Assembly: GCF_027247405.1 (NCBI RefSeq) | Contig: NZ_CP097463.1 | Location: forward strand, 124,001 to 188,000 | DNA from: Jatrophihabitans cynanchi | GTDB taxonomy: Bacteria; Actinomycetota; Actinomycetes; Mycobacteriales; Jatrophihabitantaceae | Direction: 5' to 3' | DNA: 64,000 nt | Part shown: in pieces, positions 44,425-51,888 of the stretch | Layout of the letters: each line of letters starts with the position of its first letter | How positions within the stretch are numbered: the stretch's first letter is position 1 | The notes under the pieces: model-generated | Told to the model about the DNA's origin: nothing | Database searches by the model: none | What the model saw: only the letters and a program-made list of their open reading frames with translations | Translations under genes and position numbers: made by a program

Positions 44425-45288
44425 ATGACCACCGCCACCACTGCCGGCCGGTCCGGGACGTTCGATCTCGGCGACACCACTGTCACGCGCCTCGGCTACG
44501 GCACCAAGCAGCTGACCGGTCCGGGCGTGTGGGGCGACCCGAAGGACCCCGACGAGGCGGTGCGGGTGATCCGACGCGCGTACGAACTCGGCGTCACCTT
44601 CTACGACACCGCCGACTCGTACGGTCCGGCCGTCGCCGAGCAACTGCTCAAGACGGCGCTGCACCCGTACCCGGCCGACGTCGTGATCGCCACCAAGGCC
44701 GGCCTCACCCGGCAAGGCCCGGGCAAGTGGACGCCGGTCGCGCGGCCGGCCTACCTGCGGCAACAGTGCGAGATGAGCCTGCGGCACCTCGGCCTCGAGC
44801 AGATCCCGCTCTACCAGCTGCACCGCATCGACGCGCACGTCCCGCTCGCAGACCAGCTCGGTGAGCTGCACGCGCTGCAGAGCGAGGGCAAGATCCGGCA
44901 CATCGGCCTGTCCGAGGTGACGGTCGACCAGCTCGTCGAGGCGCAGCAGTACGCCACCATCGTCTCGGTCCAGAACCTGTTCAACCTGACGGACCGCAGC
45001 GCCGAGCCGCTGCTCGATCACTGCACCGAGCACGGCATCGGGTTCATCCCGTGGTTCCCGCTCGCGACCGGCAAGCTCGCCGAGCGCGGCGGCCCGCTGG
45101 CCGACATCGCGCAACGGCTCGACGCCTCCCCGTCCCAGGTGGCGCTCGCCTGGCTGCTGCGCCGCTCGCCCGTGATGCTGCCGATCCCCGGCACGTCCAG
45201 CGTCGCGCATCTGGAGGACAACGTCGCCGCCGCCGGCCTCGAGCTGTCCGACAGCGACCTGCAGGCCCTGGACGACCTGTCGGCCTGA
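44425..45288 (+). CDS. Aldo/keto reductase
   Basis: A 287-residue NADPH-dependent oxidoreductase: VTRLGYGTKQLTG, VTFYDTADSYGPAVAEQLLK (Asp, Tyr), VVIATKAGL (Lys), IPLYQLHRIDAHVPLADQLGEL with the catalytic His in YQLHRID, IRHIGLSEV and PIPGTSSVAHLEDNVAAA for NADP. All four catalytic residues are present, unlike in the reductase at 41669. AAGGAAG lies 7 nt before the ATG. It lies 65 bp upstream of the alditol-oxidase-like gene and may be co-transcribed. Confidence 0.92.
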   Translation: MTTATTAGRSGTFDLGDTTVTRLGYGTKQLTGPGVWGDPKDPDEAVRVIRRAYELGVTFYDTADSYGPAVAEQLLKTALHPYPADVVIATKAGLTRQGPGKWTPVARPAYLRQQCEMSLRHLGLEQIPLYQLHRIDAHVPLADQLGELHALQSEGKIRHIGLSEVTVDQLVEAQQYATIVSVQNLFNLTDRSAEPLLDHCTEHGIGFIPWFPLATGKLAERGGPLADIAQRLDASPSQVALAWLLRRSPVMLPIPGTSSVAHLEDNVAAAGLELSDSDLQALDDLSA

Positions 45289-45353
45289 CCACCGACCAGG
45301 TCCCTCGCGGGCCGGACCGAATGCCTCGGCGGCCGGTACGGGATGATCGCGGC

Positions 45354-46577
45354 ATGGTGCTGCGGAACTGGGCCGGAAACGTCACCTACTCGGCGGACCG
45401 GCTGCACGAGCCGCGCACCGTCGAGGAGCTGCAGGAGATCGTGGCGCGCAGTCCGCGGCTGCGCGCCCTGGGTACCGGCCACTCGTTCAACCGGATCGCC
45501 GACTCGGACGAGCTCGTCACGGTGCGCGGCCTGCCCGCTACCACCGACATCCGGGCCGACCGTGTCGTGGCCCCGGGGGGCGCGCGGTACACCGAACTGG
45601 CCGCGGCGCTGTATGCGCGCGGGCTCGCGTTGCACAACCTCGGGTCGCTCCCGCACATCTCACTCGCCGGCGCCTGCGCGACCGGTACGCACGGCTCCGG
45701 AGACCACAACGGTTCCCTGCCGACAGCCGTCACCGCCGTGGAGTTCGTGCGCGCCGACGGCGAACTCATCACGATCGACGAGGCAGATCCCGACTTCGGC
45801 GGTTCGGTGCTCGCGCTCGGCGCGCTCGGCGTGGTCACTCGGATGACACTGGCCGTCGAACCGGCATACCAGATCGCGCAGGACGTCTGGGTCGACGCGC
45901 CGCTGCGCACCGTGCTCGAGCACTACGACGAGATCACGGCATCCGGTTACAGCGTCAGCATGTTCAGTTCCGGCGCGCCGGATCGCATCGACCAGATCTG
46001 GATCAAGCGGCGCGGTGCGCAGGCGACCGACGGAACGCCGTGGGGTGCGCGCCCGGCCGAGCACGCGATGCACCCGATCCGGCACATGGATGTGCGAGCG
46101 GCCACCGAACAGGGCGGGCTACCCGGCCCGTGGCACGAGCGGCTGCCGCACTTCCGCGCGAGCTTCACGCCGAGCGTCGGCGACGAACAGCAGAGCGAGT
46201 ACCTGATCCCCCGGGTCCACGCTCCCGCCGCGATCGCCGCCGTGCACCGCTTCGACCTCGGCGAGCTGCTGCAGGTTGCCGAGTTCCGCACCGTCGCCGC
46301 CGACGAGCTGTGGCTCAGTCCCGCGCACGGGCGGGCGACGGCGGCGCTGCACTTCACCTGGCGCAACGACCCGGACGCGATCGCGGTAGCCGTTACCGCA
46401 CTGGAGAAGGCACTCGCGCCGTTCGACCCGCGGCCGCACTGGGGCAAGGTGTTCGCGATGAGCCCCGACCAGGTGCAGCGCCACTATCCGCGACTCGCCG
46501 AATTCCGGGCGCTGATGGCGCGGCACGACCCGAACCGCAAGTTCGGCAACCCGTTCCTCGAGCGGTACGTGTACTGA
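45354..46577 (+). CDS. FAD-binding oxidoreductase, alditol oxidase-like
   Basis: A 407-residue VAO-family flavoprotein very close in layout to Streptomyces alditol oxidase. The FAD-linking His is His43 in RALGTGHSFNRIAD, followed by LHNLGSLPHISLAGACATGTHGSG. The C-terminal active site is AEFRTVAADELWLSPAHGRATAALHFTW and RPHWGKVF (Arg and Lys of the polyol site). Alditol oxidases turn xylitol or sorbitol into aldoses with release of H2O2. The protein ends in the family signature NPFLERYVY. The stop lies inside a 16-bp tandem duplication. Confidence 0.9.
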   Translation: MVLRNWAGNVTYSADRLHEPRTVEELQEIVARSPRLRALGTGHSFNRIADSDELVTVRGLPATTDIRADRVVAPGGARYTELAAALYARGLALHNLGSLPHISLAGACATGTHGSGDHNGSLPTAVTAVEFVRADGELITIDEADPDFGGSVLALGALGVVTRMTLAVEPAYQIAQDVWVDAPLRTVLEHYDEITASGYSVSMFSSGAPDRIDQIWIKRRGAQATDGTPWGARPAEHAMHPIRHMDVRAATEQGGLPGPWHERLPHFRASFTPSVGDEQQSEYLIPRVHAPAAIAAVHRFDLGELLQVAEFRTVAADELWLSPAHGRATAALHFTWRNDPDAIAVAVTALEKALAPFDPRPHWGKVFAMSPDQVQRHYPRLAEFRALMARHDPNRKFGNPFLERYVY

Positions 46578-46599
46578 GGTCTGCGTGTACTGAGGTCTG
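46568..46599. repeat. 16-bp tandem duplication at the alditol oxidase stop
   Basis: CGTGTACTGAGGTCTG is repeated exactly twice without spacer. The first copy contains the last codons and TGA of the flavoprotein gene. The duplication carries the stop with it and does not change the protein. Confidence 0.85.
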
Positions 46600-46628
46600 C
46601 CTCGGCGCGCTGTGCGAGCATCGACGCC

Positions 46629-47219
46629 GTGCTGACCGAGCGACGCATCCCGACGCGCACACCCGAGTGGCGCGCGATCCATGACCGCATCCAGGTCGCG
46701 ATGGACCTGACCTCGCGCCTGAACGCGCTGCGTTTCAGCGACACCGACTCGCGCGATGCTCTGTTGAGCGAGCTACTGGGCAAGCCGCTGCCCGCGACGG
46801 CTCTCGTGCACCCGCCGTTCTACAGCACCTACGGCCTCGGCATCGACCTCGGCGAGCGGACCTTCGTGGGGCAGGCCTGCTCGTTCCTGGACCTGGGCGG
46901 GATCACCATCGGCGACCGGGTGATGATCTCGCCGAAGGTCACCCTCGTCACGGAAGGACATCCCGTCGAGCCCGCCGAGCGGTACGACTTCATCACCGTG
47001 GCGCCCATCGTCATCGAAGCGAACGTGTGGATCGGAGCCGCCGCCACAGTGCTCCCCGGCGTGAGGATCGGACACGACGCGGTGATCGGCGCAGGCACCG
47101 TCGTGGCCAAGGACGTTCCCCCGCTGACGGTCGTCACGGGAAACGGATACGTCGAGCGCAGGCGCCTGGCGCCTGGCGTAGCAGCCCCGCGCCAACCCGA
47201 TCAGTCTTATCGCGCTTGA
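46629..47219 (+). CDS. Sugar O-acetyltransferase, left-handed beta-helix (NodL/LacA/Maa) family
   Basis: 196 residues. The N-terminal Mac-type segment (SRLNALRFSDTDSRDALLSELLGKPLP) is followed by hexapeptide repeats: GIDLGERTFVGQACSFLDLGGITIGDRVMISPKVTLVTEGHPVEPAER with the catalytic His in EGHP, then IVIEANVWIGAAATVLPGVRIGHDAVIGAGTVVAKDVPP. It acetylates a sugar or related compound using acetyl-CoA and is trimeric in the family. The start is GTG 46629 without a clear SD. Confidence 0.88.
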   Translation: MLTERRIPTRTPEWRAIHDRIQVAMDLTSRLNALRFSDTDSRDALLSELLGKPLPATALVHPPFYSTYGLGIDLGERTFVGQACSFLDLGGITIGDRVMISPKVTLVTEGHPVEPAERYDFITVAPIVIEANVWIGAAATVLPGVRIGHDAVIGAGTVVAKDVPPLTVVTGNGYVERRRLAPGVAAPRQPDQSYRA

Positions 47220-47243
47220 CTTATATCGGGTCTCACTTATATT
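47216..47243 (+). promoter_or_regulatory. Consensus promoter and repeated ACTTATAT, leaderless ArsR gene
   Basis: TTGACT (47216-47221), a 16-bp spacer and TATATT (47238-47243) form a near-consensus sigma-A promoter. The -10 ends 6 nt before the ATG at 47250, so transcription should start at or very near the start codon. ACTTATAT occurs twice (47219-47226 and 47235-47242), start-to-start 16 bp, overlapping both promoter boxes, which would suit autorepression by the encoded ArsR protein. The stretch is strikingly AT-rich for this genome. Confidence 0.72.
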
Positions 47244-47249
47244 TGTCGG

Positions 47250-47588
47250 ATGCACGCGTTCGACGTCCTCGGTGACCCCGTCCGGCGGCGGATTCTCGAG
47301 CTGCTCGCCGCGAGCGAGAAGTCGGCCGGCGACCTGGTCCAGGCGATCGGCGACGAATTCGGGATCAGCCAGCCGGCGGTGTCCCAGCACCTGAAGGTGC
47401 TCCGGGACGCGGGGTTCGCGGTGGTGCAGCCGGACGGAGCGCGCCGGGTGTACGCGCTGGACCCGGCACCCCTGCGCAGCGTCGACGAATGGCTCGACCC
47501 GTTCCGGCAGTTCTGGGCGCCACGGTTGGACGCGCTCGCGACCGAGATCGCCCGAGGCAAGAGATCACGACGACACACGACCCACTGA
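47250..47588 (+). CDS. ArsR family winged-helix regulator
   Basis: A 112-residue protein with the compact ArsR wHTH: FDVLGDPVRRRILELLAASEKSAGDLVQAIGDEFGISQPAVSQHLKVLRDAGFAVVQPDGARRVYALDPAPL. No metal-binding Cys cluster is seen, so it belongs with the non-metal members that are paired with an SRPBCC/AHSA1 gene, which is the next gene (15 bp). It probably represses its own two-gene operon. No SD precedes the ATG; see the leaderless promoter. Confidence 0.93.
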   Translation: MHAFDVLGDPVRRRILELLAASEKSAGDLVQAIGDEFGISQPAVSQHLKVLRDAGFAVVQPDGARRVYALDPAPLRSVDEWLDPFRQFWAPRLDALATEIARGKRSRRHTTH

Positions 47589-47603
47589 CGAGGAGCAACA
47601 GCC

Positions 47604-48260
47604 ATGCCGCAGACCCCCGACGACGTCATCGCCGCACAGCCCGCGCAGGTACGGCGCGGCCTGACGATCGACCGCGAGGGCAACACACAGCGCACCGTCC
47701 AATCGATCAGCCAGTCCTACCCGACCACGATCGAAGATCTCTGGCAGGCGTGCACAGCGGCAGAGCGGCTCGGCCGCTGGTTCGCGCCGGTGAACGGAGA
47801 CCTGCGCCTGGGCGGGCACTACCAGGTCGAGGGCAACGCCTCCGGCACAGTTGTCGCCTGCGACCCGCCGCGATCGTTCGCGGTGACCTGGGAGCTCGGT
47901 GGCGACTCCAGTCAGCTGACGGTTCGCCTGACGTCGGAGCAGGACGGGTCACGGCTCACCATCGAGCACGAGCACACCGGCGAGGCGGACTCGCCGTTCT
48001 GGGCGCAGTTCGGGCCGGGGGCGACCGGGGTGGGGTGGGACCTCGCGCTGCTCGGCCTGTGCCTGCACCTGCGCACCGGTGAGGACCGCCCGGACGATCC
48101 CGAGGCCTTCGTCCGAACCGCGCCCGCCCAACAGTTCGTCCGCGCCGCGAGCGAGCACTGGGCCGAGGCGTCCATCCGTGCCGGAACCCCGCGAGATGAC
48201 GCTTCCGCGGCCGCGCGGCGCACCACCGCGTTCTACCTCGGCGAGCAGGCGGAAGCCTGA
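47604..48260 (+). CDS. SRPBCC / AHSA1 domain protein
   Basis: 218 residues. A START-like fold with AHSA1 signatures: YPTTIEDLWQACTAAERLGRWFAPVNGDLRLGGHYQVEGNASGTVVACDPPRSFAVTWELGGDSSQLTVRL, then LTIEHEH and GPGATGVGWDLALLGL. The ATG follows GAGGAGCA. The ArsR-SRPBCC pairing is common in actinobacteria; the ligand is unknown. Confidence 0.9.
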   Translation: MPQTPDDVIAAQPAQVRRGLTIDREGNTQRTVQSISQSYPTTIEDLWQACTAAERLGRWFAPVNGDLRLGGHYQVEGNASGTVVACDPPRSFAVTWELGGDSSQLTVRLTSEQDGSRLTIEHEHTGEADSPFWAQFGPGATGVGWDLALLGLCLHLRTGEDRPDDPEAFVRTAPAQQFVRAASEHWAEASIRAGTPRDDASAAARRTTAFYLGEQAEA

Positions 48261-48261
48261 C

Positions 48262-48942
48262 GTGACCGAAACCGCGGTGGCGGAGGTGATGGCCGAACTG
48301 GCCGCACTCGAGGATCGCAAGATCCGTCTGGCGAACCAACGGCACGGCGACGACCACGGGGTGAATCTCGGCAGGCTGCGGGACCTCGCGAAGCGTCTGA
48401 AGACGCAGCATGAGCTCGCCCGCCGGCTCTGGACCACCGGCGACAGCGCGGCGCGGTTGCTGGCGATCCTGATCTGCCGACCGAAGGCCTTCGAGCGCGG
48501 AGAACTGGACGCGATGCTCCGGGCAGCGCGCAGCCCCAAGGTGCAGGACTGGCTCGTCAACTACGTGGTGAACAAGAGCCCGCACGCCGAACAACTGCGC
48601 GTGGCGTGGTCCGCCGATCCCGACCCGGCGGTCGCGAGTGCCGGGTGGGCGCTGACCACCGAGAGGGTGATCAGGAATCCGGACGGCCTCGACCTCGCCG
48701 CCCTTCTGGAGGCCATCGAGGCGAACATGAAGGCTGCCCCGCCGCGCCTTCAGTGGGCGATGAACGAGTGTCTCGGGCAGATCGGCATCGAACACGCTGA
48801 ACATCGCGACCGCGTGATCGACATCGGCGAGCGCCTGGGCGTGCTCAAGGACTACCCCACGCCCCCCGGTTGCACCTCACCGTTCGTGCCGATCTGGGTC
48901 GGCGAGATGGTGCGCAGGCAGGCGGCCCGCGCTGGAGGGTGA
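48262..48942 (+). CDS. HEAT-like repeat protein, AlkD-type DNA alkylation repair family
   Basis: 226 residues of mostly helices: VAEVMAELAALEDRKIRLANQRHGDDHGVNLGRLRDLAKRLKTQHELARRLWTTGDSAARLLAILI, then SPKVQDWLVNYVVNKSPHAEQLRVAW and LQWAMNECLGQIGI. The layout matches AlkD-like proteins, whose repeats bind damaged duplex DNA. Glycosylase activity is not assured. The GTG start is 1 nt after the SRPBCC stop, so it is part of the ArsR-SRPBCC operon. Confidence 0.82.
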   Translation: MTETAVAEVMAELAALEDRKIRLANQRHGDDHGVNLGRLRDLAKRLKTQHELARRLWTTGDSAARLLAILICRPKAFERGELDAMLRAARSPKVQDWLVNYVVNKSPHAEQLRVAWSADPDPAVASAGWALTTERVIRNPDGLDLAALLEAIEANMKAAPPRLQWAMNECLGQIGIEHAEHRDRVIDIGERLGVLKDYPTPPGCTSPFVPIWVGEMVRRQAARAGG

Positions 48943-49031
48943 CGCTGGCGGGTGAGGCAGGTTGGCGCACGAGTCCCGCACGGCTACCGTGCTCACAGGT
49001 GTGTGCCGTAGTCGTCCGAAGGGCAGCGCGC

Positions 49032-49907
49032 ATGTTCGAGTCTGCGGACGAACTCGAGCCGTCGGTTCGCGCTGCCTACCTGCAGCGCCTCGGAGTCCAG
49101 GCCCGCCCGCCGTCCGTCGACGACCTGTTCTCGCTCGTCCGGCGACACGCCGAGCGGGTGCCGTACGAGACGTTGTGGATCGCTGCGGGCGAGCGGTGGA
49201 CGATCGATCCGGCTCAGGCGGCACGGCGGATCGCTTTCGCCGGTCGGGGCGGGTACTGCTACCACCTCAACGGCGCGCTCGGCCTGCTGCTGCGCTCGCT
49301 CGGCTATGCGGTGCGCGGACACGTCGGGGGTGTGCACGGAGCCGTGGCGACCCCGGACGAGCGGGGCAACCATCTCGTGCTGACCGTGGCCGAACTCCCC
49401 ACCGATGCCAACCCCGCTGGGCACTGGTACGTGGACACCGGTCTCGGCGATGCTCTGCACGAGCCGCTGCCGCTGATGCCCGGGGCCTACGTGCAGCACC
49501 CGTTCCGGCTGACCCTCGAGCTGCTGGCCGACCGAACGTGGCAGCTGACTCACGACCCCGCCGGCGGATTCGGCAGCATGACCTGGACGACCACCCCGGC
49601 AGTACCCGCCGACTTCGTCGCCAAGCACGAGTGGCTGTCGACCTCGCCCGAATCCGGATTCGTGCAGGTGCCGATGGCCGAACGGCGTGACGCGACCGGT
49701 GTGGACGTCATCCGCGGTCTGGTGCTCGCGCGCATCGGCGGGGACGCGTTCACCGCCGAGCCGATCACGCGGCAGGCGGACTGGTTCGACGCGCTCGCGG
49801 ACGTCTTCGACCTGCGCTTCGACGCGGCGCCGCCCGAGACGCGCCGTCGGCTGTGGGACGCCGTCCTGGACTCGCACCGCGCCTGGGAGGCACGCCAGCG
49901 GTCGTAA
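49032..49907 (+). CDS. nat: Arylamine N-acetyltransferase
   Basis: A 291-residue NAT with the full catalytic triad: Cys76 in GRGGYCYHLNGAL, His114 in GNHLVLTV and Asp135 in WYVDTGLGD. The N-terminus has YLQRLGVQARPPSVDDLFSLVRRHAERVPYETLWI. It transfers acetyl or propionyl from CoA to arylamines and hydrazines; in mycobacteria it sits in sterol-degradation clusters, but no sterol genes are near here. The ATG at 49032 lies in a long open frame; the start gives the family-typical length. Confidence 0.93.
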   Translation: MFESADELEPSVRAAYLQRLGVQARPPSVDDLFSLVRRHAERVPYETLWIAAGERWTIDPAQAARRIAFAGRGGYCYHLNGALGLLLRSLGYAVRGHVGGVHGAVATPDERGNHLVLTVAELPTDANPAGHWYVDTGLGDALHEPLPLMPGAYVQHPFRLTLELLADRTWQLTHDPAGGFGSMTWTTTPAVPADFVAKHEWLSTSPESGFVQVPMAERRDATGVDVIRGLVLARIGGDAFTAEPITRQADWFDALADVFDLRFDAAPPETRRRLWDAVLDSHRAWEARQRS

Positions 49908-49992
49908 TGCCTTGCCGTCAGCAGTTGCAGCATGGCGATCCGGAGTAGCTTCGTTGTCCTTGGCGGCAGCAACCCCCGGGGGGGGTAGGGCG

Positions 49993-50853
49993 ATGGGCGA
50001 CGACGACATCCGGGACGCCCAGCGGGCGGCGTGGGCCGGGCTGTCCGCCGGCTGGGACAAGTGGGACGCGCTGATCGGCGATCAGTTGCGTCCGGTGGGC
50101 ACCGCGATCATCGAGCGTCTCGCCATCGCCGACGATCAGCACCATCTCGACGTCGCCGCGGGCACGGGCGAGCCGGGTCTGAGTATCGCCAAGCTGGCGC
50201 CGCGGGGACGTGTCGTGCTCGCCGACCTCGTCCCGCAGATGCTGGACGTAGCCGCTCGGCGAGCCAGGACGGAGGGGCTGACCAACGTCGAGACGGTGGT
50301 GTGCAGCGCGGACGAGCTGCCGTTCGACGACAACACGTTCGACAGCGTCTCGATGCGCTTCGGGTACATGTTCCTGCCCGACCTGGCCGCGGCGACGGCC
50401 GAGTTCGTGCGCGCGTTGCGGCCGGGCGGACGGCTCTGCTCGTCGGTATGGGTCAAGCCCGAAGCGAACCCGTGGACCTCGATCGCGCTGCAGGCCATCG
50501 CGACCGAGGTGACCCCGGCGCCGCCTAACCCGGACCGGCCCGGCATGTACCGCTGCGCCGCACCGGGACTGGTGAGCGCGTTGCACGAGCGGGCGGGGCT
50601 GCGCGAGATTGCCGAGTGGGACGTCGGCATCGAGCTCGTGACGCGATCGGCCGAGGAGTACTGGGCGGTGATCAGCGAGCACGTCTCGCTCGCCGTGGCG
50701 GCGCTGAGGCAGGTGGACGTAGCCGCACGCGAGCGGATCCGGGCGCAGGCGATCGCCGAGGTGAGCGCGTTCGAGGAGGACGGCGCGATACGGGTGCCCG
50801 GACTGGCCCGCTGCATAGTCGGGACGAAGCCAGAAGCCCGAAGCACGCCGTAA
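49993..50853 (+). CDS. Class I SAM-dependent methyltransferase (UbiE-like)
   Basis: A 286-residue protein: AAWAGLSAGWDKWDALIGDQLRPVGTAIIERL, SAM loop HLDVAAGTGEPGLSIAKLAPRGRVVLADLVPQML, LPFDDNTFDSVSMRFGYMFLPDLAAATAEFVRALRPGGRLCSSVW. The order fits the UbiE/COQ5-like class. The substrate is unknown. A G-rich SD precedes the ATG. It appears monocistronic. Confidence 0.88.
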   Translation: MGDDDIRDAQRAAWAGLSAGWDKWDALIGDQLRPVGTAIIERLAIADDQHHLDVAAGTGEPGLSIAKLAPRGRVVLADLVPQMLDVAARRARTEGLTNVETVVCSADELPFDDNTFDSVSMRFGYMFLPDLAAATAEFVRALRPGGRLCSSVWVKPEANPWTSIALQAIATEVTPAPPNPDRPGMYRCAAPGLVSALHERAGLREIAEWDVGIELVTRSAEEYWAVISEHVSLAVAALRQVDVAARERIRAQAIAEVSAFEEDGAIRVPGLARCIVGTKPEARSTP

Positions 50854-50914
50854 CCGGAAGTCGCCGGGCCGGTGCGCCTGAGCATCGCCGCCCGCGCGCC
50901 ACGGTGGCGCGTGC

Positions 50915-51274
50915 TCACCTTCGACGGCCGCCCTGGTCGGCGCACGTCACGCACAACGGTGTCGCAGGGAGCGCCTCGAGCCGCGCGTCGCCGATCGGGT
51001 TACCGCACCTTTCGCAGCGGCCGTAGTGACCGTGACGCAGCCGCTCGAGCGCGGCGTCGATGTCACGAAGACGATCCTGGACGCGCGCGCGAAGCCCGGC
51101 GAGTTGCTCGCGTTCGAAGGCGATCGTCGACCCTTCCGGATCGTGTTCGTCGTCGACGTTGCTGCCGGCGGCGGCCGCCGCGACGGCGTCCAGGTCGGCG
51201 CCCATCGAGGTGAGCTGCTCCATGGCGGCCGTCCGTTCGGTCAGCAGTCTTGCCTCTGCCTCACGCGCGTCCAT
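50915..51274 (-). CDS. TraR/DksA C4-type zinc finger protein
   Basis: 119 residues. An N-terminal coiled coil (about 1-75) carries MDAREAEARLLTERTAAMEQL and ends LRARVQDRLRDIDAALERL. The zinc finger CERCGNPIGDARLEALPATPLCVTCA has four Cys. DksA-like proteins enter the RNA polymerase secondary channel; actinobacterial versions lack the acidic DxxDxA tip and their role is less clear. An in-frame TTG at 51292 would add six residues. It is convergent with the methyltransferase gene. Confidence 0.9.
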   Translation of the reverse strand: MDAREAEARLLTERTAAMEQLTSMGADLDAVAAAAAGSNVDDEHDPEGSTIAFEREQLAGLRARVQDRLRDIDAALERLRHGHYGRCERCGNPIGDARLEALPATPLCVTCADQGGRRR

Positions 51275-51386
51275 ACGGAGATCATCGCTCAATCAGGCCG
51301 ATACGCGCTGACTGTCGTTCACACCACAGCATTAGGAGCCCGCATTCGCCGCAATCGACGTGGTCGTCGGCAGCGCCACGGCGAAG

Positions 51387-51761
51387 ATGTGGCGAGCGGA
51401 GTTGAGCGCAGCCCCTGTGCTTCTCGACTCAAGCGAGATCAACGCTATCTGGAACCATCTCCGGACGCAGGCCGCGCGCACAGACGAACGTGAGGCGACC
51501 GAGCCGCCACCGCCGACACTCGCGCGGCTGTACTGGAACGCGTCAGCCTCGCTCGTCGCGGCCCTGGTCAGTGTGCTTGCCGTTCTCTACACGATCAGAT
51601 GGACCGGAACCGCGTGGAGCGGCTATGCGACCGCAGGTGTAGCGCTCCTGCTCGGAAGCGTGGCGCGTCGCACTGCATGGCTGCGATATCCCGCGCTCGG
51701 CTGGTTGACGGGCAACGTCGTGATCACGATCGCTGTGATCGCGATGCAACTACTCGGCTGA
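51387..51761 (+). CDS. Small membrane protein, unknown function
   Basis: About 124 residues from ATG 51387 (an in-frame GTG lies at 51360). A hydrophilic N-terminus (about 1-52) is followed by three hydrophobic segments: SASLVAALVSVLAVLYTI, AGVALLLGSVARRTAWL and LGWLTGNVVITIAVIAMQLL. No domain is recognised. Codon use fits the neighbours. Confidence 0.65.
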   Translation: MWRAELSAAPVLLDSSEINAIWNHLRTQAARTDEREATEPPPPTLARLYWNASASLVAALVSVLAVLYTIRWTGTAWSGYATAGVALLLGSVARRTAWLRYPALGWLTGNVVITIAVIAMQLLG

Positions 51762-51888
51762 CATCGCATGCGTCACGTACGAACGCCGGAAACCTGCGTG
51801 CCCGTACGAACCGGGACCGCGGTCCCTGTCGGTCGGGACACCTCGCCGACCACGCTCGCAGCGCCGCCACATCGAGGGAGTCGCTGCC
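51762..51888. promoter_or_regulatory. Upstream region of the surface protein gene with palindrome and direct repeats
   Basis: CGTACGAAC occurs twice (51776-51784 and 51803-51811), and immediately after the second copy is a perfect 14-bp palindrome GGGACCGCGGTCCC (51813-51826). GAGGGAG lies about 8 nt before the GTG start. The repeats suggest regulated expression; no factor is identified. Confidence 0.45.
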
